A DNA stretch of 64,000 nt from JAUILH01 sp965230535 (GCA_965230535.1 OZ246009.1:806001-870000); one strand, 5' to 3'. Numbered from the stretch's first letter, positions 25,759 through 35,199 are shown. A program made the numbers and translations. The notes: generated by a model not told the origin, from the letters alone.

Positions 25759-28700
25759 ATGTTAAACAAACTGGTAGGATTTTCTTTACAAAATAGGTTG
25801 ATGGTACTCACCATCGCTATTATTCTGGTTGGTGCTGGTATAAACATTACTGTAAATATGCCAGTGGATGTGTTGCCAGATCTTACCAGACCGAGGGTCA
25901 CCATATTTTTAGAGTCAGAAGGCATGGCTGCGGAAGAAGTTGAGCAGTACGTTGTATTTCCTGTTGAATCAGCCGTGAATGGTGCGCCAAATGTCATCAC
26001 CACTCGGTCTAATTCTACGGCAGGTTATGGAATCGTATTCGTAGAGTTTGACTATGGGACAGAGATTTATGAAGCCCGTCAAATTGTTTCAGAGAAACTT
26101 CAAACTGTAGAAACGCTTCCCTCAGGTATAACACCTAAACTAGGACCTGTGGTTTCGGTTACTGGTCAAATTATGACCATCGGACTTCAGTCAGATAAAA
26201 TATCTATTGATTCGTTAAGGCTGTTGGCAGACTATACGATAAGCCGCAGGCTCAAAGCTGTGCCAGGTGTTTCAGAAGTACTCCCAACTGGCGGAGGGGT
26301 CATGCAGATCCACGTTAATCTGTCGATGGAGAAAATGAAAGGGCTCGACATTTCTGCTTCACAGATAGAATCTGCTCTAGCGTCCTCCAATAAAAATACA
26401 ACAGGGGGCTATATCCATAGGTCTGGAAAAACGGTGCTCATCCGAAATTTAGGACGTATTCGTAACAAAGATGAACTTGAAGACTTGGTGGTTGCCTACC
26501 GCAATAACCGTCCTGTGCTGCTTTCTCAAGTGACTGAATCTATAGAGTTCAATACAAAACAAAAGATTGGTGATGCGAGCATGAATGGCAAGCCCGCTAT
26601 TCTCATGGTTATTGAAAAACAGCCAGGAAGCGGCACACTAAAAGTCACTAAAGATGTTGAGGATGCTTTGAAGGAATTGCAGGCATCACTTCCAGAAGGC
26701 ACGGTTATCAATTCGGAGATATTTCGCCAAGCAGATTTTATCGAAAACGCTGTAGGTAACGTTCAGGAAGCCCTTGAATTAGGAGCAATTTTCGTGGTGA
26801 TTGTTCTATTCTTTTTTCTCATGAATTTGAGGGCCACGTTCATTACTCTACTCTCCATTCCCATTTCTCTTCTGGTCTCGGCAATCGTGTTCGAGTTAAT
26901 TGGCATTACCGTGAATACAATGACACTAGGTGGGCTAGCCATTGCTATTGGGGAGTTGGTGGATGATTCTATCGTAGATGTAGAGAACATTCATAGAAGA
27001 TTAAGACTTAACCCCAAAGGTAACCGACTAAGAACCACGTATAAAGCTTCCTTGGAAGTTCGGAATACCATCATCTACTCAACCATCATAGTCATACTCA
27101 TTTTCTCTCCACTCTTTGCGCTTGAGGGTATGGAGGGTAAAATATTCACACCACTTGGTATCGCGTATATCGTGAGCATAATTGTCTCTACCATCGTGTC
27201 GATGACCGTTACCCCAGTGCTTGGATCATTGCTGCTAAAACCGCCAAAAAACAAAGAGATCAAGGATACTTGGATTGTTCGCGTACTCAAGAATTTAGAT
27301 GCTAAGGTTCTTAATCATACCTTAAAACATACTTGGGTAGTTCTTATAGCGGCATTAATCATACTCATTAGTTCCCTAACCATTTTACCCTATACTGGCA
27401 GTCAATTTCTTCCTGGGTTTAATGAAGGGTCTTTAACGGTTGGTGTGAGCTTGCCAACGGGTTCTTCTATTGAAGAAAGCAACGAGATAGGTGTTCTTGT
27501 TGAAAAAGAGCTGCTTGAAATTCCTGAAGTCAGATTTACTGGAAGACGTATTGGAAGAGCTGAACTTGATGAACACATAGACCCACCTAACATGGCAGAT
27601 GTTGAAGTTTCGTTGCGAGAAAGTGATCGCACCCGAACTGAAATCATTGCTGAAATACGCGAAAGATTGGCAAAATTCAAGGGTATTAACATTAATGTAG
27701 GGCAACCATTGTCGCATAAAATCGAACACCTTGAGTCAGGCGTAAGTGCCATGATAGCCATTAAAATCTATGGCCCAGATTTGATGAAACTTCAGCAGTA
27801 TGCCTACGAGATCAAGCAGATTCTTGACAAAACCACAGGAGTTGTTGATGTTAACGTGCAACAACAGCAGTTCACAAAACAGTTAACCATTAAACCACGA
27901 GAAGAAGACCTCAAACGATTTGGTTTAACTCGTGGACAACTTGTAGACGATCTGGAGCATGTATTACAAGGCACTACCCTCACACATTTAAGAGTCGAGG
28001 AAAAGCGCATTGCAGTGGTCATGCGACTGTCTAAAGATGAGCGCGAAAAGGAAGAATCAATCAATGGAATCATGATAGAAACGCCAAGCGCTGGTTTGGT
28101 TCCTTTAAAAGAAATAGCCACGGTTGAATTTGTAAAAGGACCAAGTGCAATTTCACATCAAAATACCCAAAGAAATATTACGGTGTCTTGCAACGTGGCA
28201 GATAGAGATATTGGAAGTGTAGTAGAAGAAATAGAAAGTCAAATAAAAGATGAGGTGGAATTTGACAATGGTTACTTTGTTGTTTTTGAAGGGCAATATG
28301 CCAACCGAGATTCGGCGGCACAAAACATGCTGCTTTTAGGGCTTTTAGCCTTCCTGCTGACAGTAGTTCTTCTTTACGGAAAGTACAAATCGTGGCTATT
28401 GGTAATTCAGGTGCTTATGAGCATACCGTTTGCGATAATTGGAGGAATTGTAGCCATCATGATGGCAGACGGAATAATGTCTCTTTCTTCCATGATCGGG
28501 TTCATAGCACTTGCTGGAATAGCTTCACGAAACGGTCTATTGCTTATTGGACGTTACATTACCATGATAGAGGACGAAGGGCAAGAACTTAACGATGACC
28601 TTATTGTAAGAGGTTCACAAGAAAGACTCGTTCCTGTGTTAATGACAGCTCTTACGGCAATTTTAGCCCTTATACCATTGTTATTTGACCCTCTAGCACC

Positions 28701-28884
28701 AGGAAAAGAACTACTCTATCCCTTAGCAGTTGTAATGGTTGGTGGATTGGTGTCATCAACTTTTTTAGAAATCATTATTACACCAGTGGTATTTAAGATG
28801 ATCGGAAAGAAAGCGATGAAAAGTTACCTATCGAGCAAACAAGAGCGCATTGATCTTTCGGATAACACAAATGAAATCGAGTAA
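25759..28884 (+). CDS. CusA-like heavy-metal RND efflux pump
   Basis: The proton-driven inner-membrane pump, 1041 residues, a normal length for the HME family. It has 12 membrane segments in two halves, the first at about 10-30 (LMVLTIAIILVGAGINITV) and TM2-6 around 340-500, with the acidic TM4 stretch LGGLAIAIGELVDDSIVDVENIHRR that relays protons. Two large periplasmic loops lie between TM1-2 and TM7-8. The set CusC-His protein-CusB-CusA and the surrounding oxidases favour Cu(I) or Ag(I), but Zn/Co/Cd pumps (CzcA) look alike and cannot be excluded by eye. It starts 5 bases after the adaptor stop. Confidence 0.92.
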   Translation: MLNKLVGFSLQNRLMVLTIAIILVGAGINITVNMPVDVLPDLTRPRVTIFLESEGMAAEEVEQYVVFPVESAVNGAPNVITTRSNSTAGYGIVFVEFDYGTEIYEARQIVSEKLQTVETLPSGITPKLGPVVSVTGQIMTIGLQSDKISIDSLRLLADYTISRRLKAVPGVSEVLPTGGGVMQIHVNLSMEKMKGLDISASQIESALASSNKNTTGGYIHRSGKTVLIRNLGRIRNKDELEDLVVAYRNNRPVLLSQVTESIEFNTKQKIGDASMNGKPAILMVIEKQPGSGTLKVTKDVEDALKELQASLPEGTVINSEIFRQADFIENAVGNVQEALELGAIFVVIVLFFFLMNLRATFITLLSIPISLLVSAIVFELIGITVNTMTLGGLAIAIGELVDDSIVDVENIHRRLRLNPKGNRLRTTYKASLEVRNTIIYSTIIVILIFSPLFALEGMEGKIFTPLGIAYIVSIIVSTIVSMTVTPVLGSLLLKPPKNKEIKDTWIVRVLKNLDAKVLNHTLKHTWVVLIAALIILISSLTILPYTGSQFLPGFNEGSLTVGVSLPTGSSIEESNEIGVLVEKELLEIPEVRFTGRRIGRAELDEHIDPPNMADVEVSLRESDRTRTEIIAEIRERLAKFKGININVGQPLSHKIEHLESGVSAMIAIKIYGPDLMKLQQYAYEIKQILDKTTGVVDVNVQQQQFTKQLTIKPREEDLKRFGLTRGQLVDDLEHVLQGTTLTHLRVEEKRIAVVMRLSKDEREKEESINGIMIETPSAGLVPLKEIATVEFVKGPSAISHQNTQRNITVSCNVADRDIGSVVEEIESQIKDEVEFDNGYFVVFEGQYANRDSAAQNMLLLGLLAFLLTVVLLYGKYKSWLLVIQVLMSIPFAIIGGIVAIMMADGIMSLSSMIGFIALAGIASRNGLLLIGRYITMIEDEGQELNDDLIVRGSQERLVPVLMTALTAILALIPLLFDPLAPGKELLYPLAVVMVGGLVSSTFLEIIITPVVFKMIGKKAMKSYLSSKQERIDLSDNTNEIE

Positions 28885-28896
28885 ACAAAATCCAGT

Positions 28897-30867
28897 ATGA
28901 GTAGCGTTAAGACAGAGGAAGGTCATGAATGTATGGCATGTGGTGGTCACAGTCGTGCAGCCAGTGTACAATTGTCGGATGAAGAAGGCAGACAGCCCAG
29001 GTTATTAGATTGGTTACAGCCTTATATTCCTTCTATCATTTCAGCTATTGTTCTGTTAACGGCATTAGTTTTAGAGCATCTGGTACAGTTAAAATGGTTT
29101 AATGAAGAGACAAGACTTCTGATATATATTTTGGCTTATGTGCCTGTTGCTATACCTATATTCAGATATGCTTGGAAAGCAATCAAGCAGCGAGATGTTT
29201 TTTCTGAGTTTACATTGATGATCATCGCCACGCTTGGAGCCTTCTATATTGGAGAGTATCCAGAAGGTGTGGCTGTTATGTTGTTTTATACTGTAGGCGA
29301 ATTGTTTCAGGGAGCTGCTGTTCGCAAGGCTAGAGGTAATATTAGATCATTATTGGATCTAAGAGCCGATTCTGCCAATGTGATTATTGATGGAGAGCAA
29401 TTACAAATAGATCCTGTAAATGTTGAAGTTGGTCAGATTATTAGAGTAAAAACGGGAGAGAAAGTACCCTTGGATGGCATCCTAAACTCTGATTTTGGTA
29501 TTTTCAATGCTTCTGCACTCACAGGTGAAAGTATTCCACAGGAAATAGATAAAGGAAAGCCCGTTTTGGCAGGAATGATAAATACAGGCACGGTGGTGGA
29601 TATTAGAACCACCCAAACATTTTCAAATAGTGCGATAAGCCGAATTTTGAATCTGGTCGAGAATGCTGCTGCACATAAAGCTCCTACCGAACTTTTCATT
29701 AGAAAATTCTCACGAGTTTATACGCCAATTGTCGTCTTTTTGGCAATCGGGTTGACCTTTCTGCCCTTTCTATTTGTGGAAGAATATGTATTTAATGATT
29801 GGTTTTACAGAGCTCTCGTGTTTCTTGTCATATCCTGTCCATGTGCTTTGGTCATCTCAATTCCCTTAGGATATTTTGGAGGCATAGGCGCTGCTTCACG
29901 GAATGGTATTTTGGTTAAGGGGTCGAATTACCTGGATGTCCTTACTAAAGTAAATACCGTTGTCATGGACAAAACAGGAACCCTTACAAAAGGTGTTTTC
30001 AATGTAAAAGAAGTTAACTCTGAAGTCCTGCCGACTGAGCAATTATTATCCCTTGTCGCTGCGGTTGAAGAAAATTCAACACACCCCATTGGACAAGCGA
30101 TTCGGGTTTCAGCAAAGGGCATACAGAGCAGACCCAAGGTTCAGAATGTCAATGAAATTCCTGGTCATGGAATTGAGGCAAGCGTTGATGGCGTTTCGGT
30201 GTTGGTCGGTAATAAGAGGTTGCTTGAACGGTTTAACATTATGGTGCCCACAAGTATTACGGCAATTGAGGATAGTCACGTCCTTGTGGCCCGTGAAGGG
30301 AAGTATACCGGGTATATTACTGTGGCTGATCAGATCAAGGAGGACAGTTCAGTTTGCATAAATAGTCTCTTGAAGAGAGATATAACTCCAGTCATGTTGT
30401 CAGGGGATAATGAGTTGATTGTTAAAGAAGTTGCTTCCGAACTTGGCATCTCAAAGGCTTACGGAGGACTTCTTCCCGAACACAAGGTCGAAAAGGTGAA
30501 TGAGATCCTTACTCAACCTGAGAAGGTTGTTGCTTTTGTTGGAGACGGCATCAATGATGCTCCAGTTCTGGCATTTAGTGATGTTGGAATCGCAATGGGC
30601 GGTATGGGCAGTGATGTTGCAATAGAGACCGCTGATGTTGTCATACAGTCTGATCGTCCATCCAAAATTCCAGTGGCGATCGAAATAGCCCAAAAAACAA
30701 AGTCAGTTGTAGTTCAAAACATTGCTCTGGCTTTCGGTGTTAAGTTAATCGTATTGTTACTCGGAGCAGGAGGTATTGCCTCAATGTGGGAAGCTGTGTT
30801 CGCAGACGTTGGTGTTGCTCTACTAGCCATACTCAATGCCATCCGAATTCAGAAGATGAACTTCTGA
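28897..30867 (+). CDS. P1B-type heavy-metal ATPase (ZntA/CadA-like)
   Basis: ATP-driven export of a soft metal from the cytosol. It has the CPC site in TM6 (SCPCALVISIPLGYFGG), phosphorylation site MDKTGTLTKG, the HP motif in STHPIGQAIR and the hinge GDGINDAPVL. CPC followed by KGSNYLD is the layout of Zn/Cd/Pb pumps; Cu pumps usually have other TM7-8 residues. The usual N-terminal HMA domain is absent; instead a short CMACGGH motif (Cys12, Cys15) may collect metal. At 656 residues it is slightly short for that reason. It is 12 bases after the RND gene and last in the cargo. Confidence 0.9.
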   Translation: MSSVKTEEGHECMACGGHSRAASVQLSDEEGRQPRLLDWLQPYIPSIISAIVLLTALVLEHLVQLKWFNEETRLLIYILAYVPVAIPIFRYAWKAIKQRDVFSEFTLMIIATLGAFYIGEYPEGVAVMLFYTVGELFQGAAVRKARGNIRSLLDLRADSANVIIDGEQLQIDPVNVEVGQIIRVKTGEKVPLDGILNSDFGIFNASALTGESIPQEIDKGKPVLAGMINTGTVVDIRTTQTFSNSAISRILNLVENAAAHKAPTELFIRKFSRVYTPIVVFLAIGLTFLPFLFVEEYVFNDWFYRALVFLVISCPCALVISIPLGYFGGIGAASRNGILVKGSNYLDVLTKVNTVVMDKTGTLTKGVFNVKEVNSEVLPTEQLLSLVAAVEENSTHPIGQAIRVSAKGIQSRPKVQNVNEIPGHGIEASVDGVSVLVGNKRLLERFNIMVPTSITAIEDSHVLVAREGKYTGYITVADQIKEDSSVCINSLLKRDITPVMLSGDNELIVKEVASELGISKAYGGLLPEHKVEKVNEILTQPEKVVAFVGDGINDAPVLAFSDVGIAMGGMGSDVAIETADVVIQSDRPSKIPVAIEIAQKTKSVVVQNIALAFGVKLIVLLLGAGGIASMWEAVFADVGVALLAILNAIRIQKMNF

Positions 30868-31102
30868 GTGATCTATTCCAATGTGCTACAACTTCAAGGA
30901 TTTGAATGGCACAACAGAAAAACATAATTTTTACTCCAATAATTTTCTGCAAGAAACCTACAGGTATTCAGGAGTGCTCCGTACTCTGGTTACATTTTGA
31001 TAAAGCAAAAGCTTGTTTTCTCTCTTTATTTATATTTCCCTTAAAGATTCATCTGTCAAAGACACAACCTAATATCTTCACCAATATTTAAGTTCGATAT
31101 TT

Positions 31103-31120
31103 GTCCCGCCCCGGGTACAA
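31103..31120. repeat. Right attachment repeat (tRNA-Leu 3' end copy)
   Basis: A perfect copy of GTCCCGCCCCGGGTACAA from the tRNA-Leu end, with no tRNA body beside it. The preceding base is T (A on the left) and the following base is C (G on the left), which fixes the repeat at 18 bases. Confidence 0.9.
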
Positions 31121-31126
31121 CAAAGG

Positions 31127-31162
31127 AAAAGCCCTGTATCAAAGTTGATACAGGGCTTTTTT
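31127..31162 (+). terminator. Displaced original terminator of tRNA-Leu
   Basis: A 12-bp stem GCCCTGTATCAA/TTGATACAGGGC followed by T6 and preceded by A4. It is 6 bases past the right repeat, the distance expected for a tRNA terminator, while no gene on the plus strand now ends here. The leading A tract would let it also work for the minus-strand gene ending at 31194. Confidence 0.8.
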
Positions 31163-31193
31163 AGTTCGGTTTTTACCTAAAACGGTTCGACAC

Positions 31194-32105
31194 TCAGTTC
31201 ATTGAGTGCTCTTCAATAAACTGCTTTGGAGATACTCCGACCTTCTTTTTAAACAATCGTGAAAAGTACTGTGGGTACTCAAATCCTAACTGATATGCAG
31301 TCTCCGAAATTGAAGCATTTGGAGCAAGAAGCAAATCTTTAGCTTCATTTATCAGGAACAATTGTATGTGTTCCGTTGTCGTCTTTCCAGTTTCCTTTTT
31401 AAGTGTATCGCTCAGGTAACGCTGAGTAACAGACATCCTATCTGCAATCTCCTCTATACTCGGAACTCCATTTTCTTGAAGTTGTCCTGATTGGTAGTAT
31501 TCTTCTAACTGCTGATTAAACTGTTCTAATAGGTCAATAGACATTTCCTGTCTATTGATGAACTGCCTCTCATAAAAACGATTAGCATACTTTAATAGAG
31601 TAGAGAGATGAGATATGATGATGTCCTTACTAAAAGCATCTTGATTGTTGTGATATTCTATTACTATGTTCCCAACAATAGACTCCATCTGTTTTTCCTC
31701 ACTTGGAGAAAGATGCAAAGCTTCATTTACAGAGTATGAAAAGAAACCATACTTCTTGATTTGTTGAGCTAATTCGGTGCCCTTAACAAAGTCCTCATGA
31801 AAGTTGATTGAAAACCCTTTCTGTTCAAATACCGCATTGCTATCCCATTGAAGAACTTGTCTTGGTGACATGAAGAACATTGCTCCATTGGTAAAATCAT
31901 ACTTTGTTCGTCCGTAGTTTAACTCACCACTAACCACTTTCTTAAGACTGATAGTGTAGCAATCGTTAGTAATGGGTAGTGAGCTTTCTCTGGGGCATGG
32001 TAGAAAATCATCTCCAGATGCAGATAGTACACTGAACATAGGATGTTCAGGTTTAGGTAATTCAAGGTATTCGAAATATGATGATAATGTATTAAAATGA
32101 TTCAT
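31194..32105 (-). CDS. AraC-family transcriptional regulator
   Basis: A DNA-binding regulator of 303 residues. The N-terminal 180 residues look like a cupin-type sensing domain (CYTISLKKVVSGELNYGRTKYDF). The C-terminal two helix-turn-helix units include SIEEIADRMSVTQRYLSDTLKKETGKTT and SISETAYQLGFEYPQYFSRLFKKKVGVSPKQF, which match the AraC signature. It is the last of three minus-strand genes with SDR first, separated by 9 and 7 bases, so they are one operon and the regulator may control it. Effector not known. Confidence 0.92.
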   Translation of the reverse strand: MNHFNTLSSYFEYLELPKPEHPMFSVLSASGDDFLPCPRESSLPITNDCYTISLKKVVSGELNYGRTKYDFTNGAMFFMSPRQVLQWDSNAVFEQKGFSINFHEDFVKGTELAQQIKKYGFFSYSVNEALHLSPSEEKQMESIVGNIVIEYHNNQDAFSKDIIISHLSTLLKYANRFYERQFINRQEMSIDLLEQFNQQLEEYYQSGQLQENGVPSIEEIADRMSVTQRYLSDTLKKETGKTTTEHIQLFLINEAKDLLLAPNASISETAYQLGFEYPQYFSRLFKKKVGVSPKQFIEEHSMN

Positions 32106-32112
32106 CCTTACA

Positions 32113-32619
32113 TCAAATTTGTTTTTCAGCTAATGCCAATTGTTTATTGTATTCTATGGCTCTGTCATGTGCATTGCTATCAATTATCATGATAATTCCC
32201 ATCATCGCAATGGTTGTTATACTAATTGCTCGCCATAATGGCGTGTCTATAAAAATAATCAATAATGCGGCAATAGCGATAATTACAGGAATGACTTTAA
32301 ATACTGCAGTATTGTATTCTGCTATCAATTTCTCTGTTCTAGATAATTCGGCTTGCACAAACTGAACGGAATCCTTATTGTATTCTATCGAATAGTATTT
32401 GGGGCGAGAGTTATTTAAGAAGAATAAACCAAGACCTATTGCTAGAAGGAGCGCTCCAGCAACCAGTGTTGGATAGATATATGCTCTGGCAATTTCGGTT
32501 TTGCCAAATTGCCAAAATCCAATAGTAGCTGAAATAAATATAATTCCTGATGTAGTGAAGAACATAGAAGAGATAACTTCAGATTTTGACCAATCAATTG
32601 CTGTTTTTAGAATATCCAT
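32113..32619 (-). CDS. Four-helix membrane hypothetical protein
   Basis: Not recognised. Four hydrophobic segments (about 20-40, 48-68, 106-124, 130-148) in a 168-residue chain mark an integral membrane protein, with a polar stretch between the two pairs (SRPKYYSIEYNKDSVQFVQAELSRTEK). The pair of short cytosolic or periplasmic ends contains no motif. It is the middle gene of the SDR, membrane protein, AraC operon. Function unknown; membrane location is well supported. Confidence 0.65.
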   Translation of the reverse strand: MDILKTAIDWSKSEVISSMFFTTSGIIFISATIGFWQFGKTEIARAYIYPTLVAGALLLAIGLGLFFLNNSRPKYYSIEYNKDSVQFVQAELSRTEKLIAEYNTAVFKVIPVIIAIAALLIIFIDTPLWRAISITTIAMMGIIMIIDSNAHDRAIEYNKQLALAEKQI

Positions 32620-32628
32620 GTTTCTAAT

Positions 32629-33579
32629 TTATATTGCCCATTTTACTCCAGTTTCCTTTTCTGACAAATCCCATAGTTTTTTCATCACTTCTTTATCTAC
32701 GGCATGTGGCTTTAATTGGCACTCACCAACTGGCCCTGTCCAGTAGTTTCTTCCTGTTGGACCATAAAACGCTCTTTCCTTCAAACTATCCTCTGTTGCA
32801 CACATTAGTTCTGGATAAGACCCTTTTTCGGCCGATTGAACCATTGGAGACAACTTCATGATTTGCCAAATAAATCGCATCATCAAACTTCCATTCGTTT
32901 TAATCAATGATGTTCTGGATGCTCCTGGATGACAAACGTAAGTCTTGACATTGCTCTTGCCCGCTTTGTTCAGTCTATCTTGCAGTTCGTAGGCCGTCAT
33001 CATTTGAGCCAACTTACTCTGAGAATATACTTTATTTGGATGGTAATTTTTATCCCAGTTCATATCATCAAATTGAATGTTCTTAATCCCCATATCATAC
33101 CCCATACTTGCTACAGTCACAATACGTCCATTTGATTCATCAATTCGTGAGTAAAGTAGAGCTTGAAGGAGAAAGTTACCATAATGATTAACGCCCAATT
33201 GACTTTCGAATCCATCAACTGTAAGGACTTGGTTTGGTGTTTGGGCAATTGCAGCGTTCAGCATTAGAGCATCAATCTTTGGAACAGTTTGAAGAACCTC
33301 TTCAGCTGCTTTTCTGACAGATGCCTGTTCGGCTAAGTCCATTTGGATGTTAGACACATCAATGTTGCCACCAAGCTCCTGTTTAAGCGTTGCAATTGTC
33401 TCTTCTGACTTTTTATTGTTTCGATTCAACATCACCACCTTAGCACCTTTTGAGAGTAATATTTTTGCTGCTTCAAATCCAGTCCCGCTTGTAGTTCCAG
33501 TTATGACAAATGTTTTGCCTTTCAAGTCTTTTATTCTGTCAGGAGTCCACCCTTTCTTTCCAAATTGATTCGTACTCAT
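32629..33579 (-). CDS. Short-chain dehydrogenase/reductase
   Basis: NAD(P)-dependent oxidoreductase with Rossmann fold. The ATG at 33579 (MSTNQFGKKGW) is preferred to one 10 codons earlier that adds a nonconserved lead. The cofactor loop is TGTTSGTGFEAAK, followed by NRNNKK that hints at NADP, the LNAA motif is LMLNAAIAQ and the active site is YSQSK with an upstream Ser. The extended 316-residue form resembles protochlorophyllide-reductase-like SDRs of light-independent bacteria; substrate unknown. It is the first gene of its operon, divergent from an AraC gene. Confidence 0.9.
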   Translation of the reverse strand: MSTNQFGKKGWTPDRIKDLKGKTFVITGTTSGTGFEAAKILLSKGAKVVMLNRNNKKSEETIATLKQELGGNIDVSNIQMDLAEQASVRKAAEEVLQTVPKIDALMLNAAIAQTPNQVLTVDGFESQLGVNHYGNFLLQALLYSRIDESNGRIVTVASMGYDMGIKNIQFDDMNWDKNYHPNKVYSQSKLAQMMTAYELQDRLNKAGKSNVKTYVCHPGASRTSLIKTNGSLMMRFIWQIMKLSPMVQSAEKGSYPELMCATEDSLKERAFYGPTGRNYWTGPVGECQLKPHAVDKEVMKKLWDLSEKETGVKWAI

Positions 33580-33693
33580 ATCTTTTGTTTTTGCGATTAA
33601 TAAGAACACTACAAAGGTCGTTACGAAGGAGCTCTCAGCTCTTATACGGATTTTCGAATGACGTATACTTTTTGGTAATCAGTTGTTATCAAT

Positions 33694-33731
33694 CTGGTTC
33701 GACAATGCAATCATTGCGGGTACAACAAAAT
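33694..33731. repeat. att-like and T-loop-like remnant
   Basis: TGGTTCGA followed 15 bases later by CGGGTACAACAAA (33717-33729), which repeats 13 bases of the right island junction (31112-31124). A related copy, 22 of about 26 bases alike, is at 35200-35226. It may be debris of an earlier insertion at the same tRNA. Confidence 0.45.
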
Positions 33732-33825
33732 AGGGCAGTGGAACCAAATCTTCTACAAGTCCTATGAATGCTGAAAAAAGCGGTTCGACATTTTTTAGGT
33801 TTTCTTCTCAGTACATTTGCAGAGA

Positions 33826-34575
33826 ATGAATCAAAATTTGCACATACCAAACTCTACTCTCAGTCAATTTGTAGATGTTATTTGGGTTGCAAAATCAGAT
33901 TCAATAAATGTCCAATCCACGCAACATGCTCCATTGTTTACCGAATTGATTTTTAATTATGGGGATACATTCAATGTTGAAGGCGAAAATGTTGAGGAAT
34001 CTACTTCTAAGTACCAAAAGCAGATTATTTCAGGACTAAAGACATCACCTTTTACAACAACAGCTCAGGGAGTTTATGGTAGTGTTGGTGTTATACTTAA
34101 GCCTTATTGTTATGGGATACTGTTAAATAAATTTGGAACCAATTCAATGAATGTTATTTCTGAAGTTCTTCATGAACATGTGTTCTTTCCGGAAAGACCA
34201 AACTTCATTGGTGCTGAAAAGTATTTATTGACTCTATTTAAAGGTTATGAATTTGATTCAGACTTAATAAAGTTTGAACAGCACATTTCCTCAGAAATCC
34301 TTCAGAAAGGAGCTCAGCACAAGTTTGGTCTGTCGTTGTCTATCTCCCAGAAGAGCTTTATTCAAAAGTTTAAAAAACATTATTTATTGACTCCCTCCCA
34401 GTATGCTAAACTGAAACAAGTTCATTGTGCAATTGGACTCATGAAGCAAGATGTAAATCAGAATGTATTGAACTCAGGACTTGACGTTGGGTTTTATGAC
34501 CAAGCACATTTTACAAAAGTCTTCAAGAAATTTTGTGGTGTCACACCGAAACAATTCCTAAAAGAGAATTTTTAG
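33826..34575 (+). CDS. AraC-family transcriptional regulator
   Basis: The N-terminal half resembles the DUF6597 sensing domain often attached to AraC helices (LSQFVDVIWVAKSDSINVQSTQHAPLFTELIFNYGD), and the C-terminal half has the HTH signature DVGFYDQAHFTKVFKKFCGVTPKQFLKE. The ATG at 33826 is used; a TTG three codons earlier is also possible. It precedes the DHFR-like gene by 72 bases on the same strand, so it may control it. Ligand not known. Confidence 0.88.
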   Translation: MNQNLHIPNSTLSQFVDVIWVAKSDSINVQSTQHAPLFTELIFNYGDTFNVEGENVEESTSKYQKQIISGLKTSPFTTTAQGVYGSVGVILKPYCYGILLNKFGTNSMNVISEVLHEHVFFPERPNFIGAEKYLLTLFKGYEFDSDLIKFEQHISSEILQKGAQHKFGLSLSISQKSFIQKFKKHYLLTPSQYAKLKQVHCAIGLMKQDVNQNVLNSGLDVGFYDQAHFTKVFKKFCGVTPKQFLKENF

Positions 34576-34647
34576 ATAGGGGTAAATTCTGTACAATTTT
34601 GTTCAGTTCGAGGACTCTACTTTTGCCTTGGATTTAAATTAATAGAC

Positions 34648-35187
34648 ATGGACAATAGAAAACTAATACTATACATAAGCATGAGCTTAGACGGATTTTT
34701 AGCAACAAAAAATGACGATTTATCTTGGTTGTCAATCGTTGAAAAAGAGGGAGAGGATTATGGATACATGGCATTTAATGAGACGGTTGATACGTACATT
34801 GTTGGAAGAACAACGTATGAAAAAGTTCTTGAGCTAACTGGAGGAGTTTTCCCGCAAGCAGCAAAGCATAAATGTTATGTTATCACAAGACAAGAACGTG
34901 AAGCTGTTAGTGGAGTCGAATTCTACAATGGAGATATAAAGGAGTTAATTGAAACAATTAAATCGACTAGTGGCAAAAACATTTATTGTGACGGTGGTGC
35001 AGAAATCGTGAAACTCTTAATGGATGAAGATCTAATTGATGAATACAGAATTTCCATTATTCCAATAATTCTTGGTGATGGTAAACGCCTTTTCAAGGGA
35101 GGAACTCAAAGGTTTAATATTGAGCTTTTCGATAGTCAACAATACGAATCAGGTTTAGTACAAGTCTCATATCGAAGAAAGAATTAG
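34648..35187 (+). CDS. Dihydrofolate reductase / RibD-C family protein
   Basis: A 179-residue reductase fold shared with the C-terminal half of RibD. The start (RKLILYISMSLDGFLA) and NADPH-binding pieces (YIVGRTTYEKVLEL, IYCDGGAEIVKLLM, IIPIILGDGKRLF) are those of the YyaP/YwjB group, not of true folate reductases, so substrate is unknown. It is probably cotranscribed with or regulated by the AraC gene before it. A shared terminator separates it from the opposing small gene. Confidence 0.9.
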   Translation: MDNRKLILYISMSLDGFLATKNDDLSWLSIVEKEGEDYGYMAFNETVDTYIVGRTTYEKVLELTGGVFPQAAKHKCYVITRQEREAVSGVEFYNGDIKELIETIKSTSGKNIYCDGGAEIVKLLMDEDLIDEYRISIIPIILGDGKRLFKGGTQRFNIELFDSQQYESGLVQVSYRRKN

Positions 35188-35199
35188 TCATTGTCGGTT

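Larger units (their letters stand above)
4598..31120. mobile_element. tRNA-Leu genomic island with serine recombinase and copper/metal cargo
   Basis: Boundaries are the two perfect 18-bp copies of the tRNA-Leu 3' end. With one copy of the repeat the element is 26,505 bp. The left end carries a serine recombinase, a small basic protein and a MerR-like protein; the interior holds RadC and a long same-strand metal cluster. No relaxase, type IV coupling protein or conjugation genes were seen, so it looks like an integrative or mobilisable element rather than a self-transmissible ICE. The right repeat is followed by a strong terminator that probably belonged to the tRNA before insertion. Confidence 0.85.
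30868..31193. other. Right end of the island and junction, no gene
   Basis: This 326-base gap follows the ATPase gene. The first 235 bases are AT-rich island sequence with no credible gene; they contain, on the minus strand, the 15 codons that would become the recombinase tail in the excised circle (stop at 31056-31058). The right repeat, then the displaced terminator, then a T-loop-like GGTTCGA at 31184 follow. Confidence 0.7.

Noticed and set aside
30906..31091. 61-residue plus-strand frame at the island's right end
   Set aside because: Odd composition and no start signal. The useful reading here is the minus-strand tail for the circular recombinase.
4598..31120. Self-transmissible conjugative element
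   Set aside because: No relaxase, TraG-type coupling protein or Tra transfer genes were found.
33510..33767. Plus-strand frames between the divergent SDR and AraC genes
   Set aside because: They run antisense into the SDR gene and have no family features.
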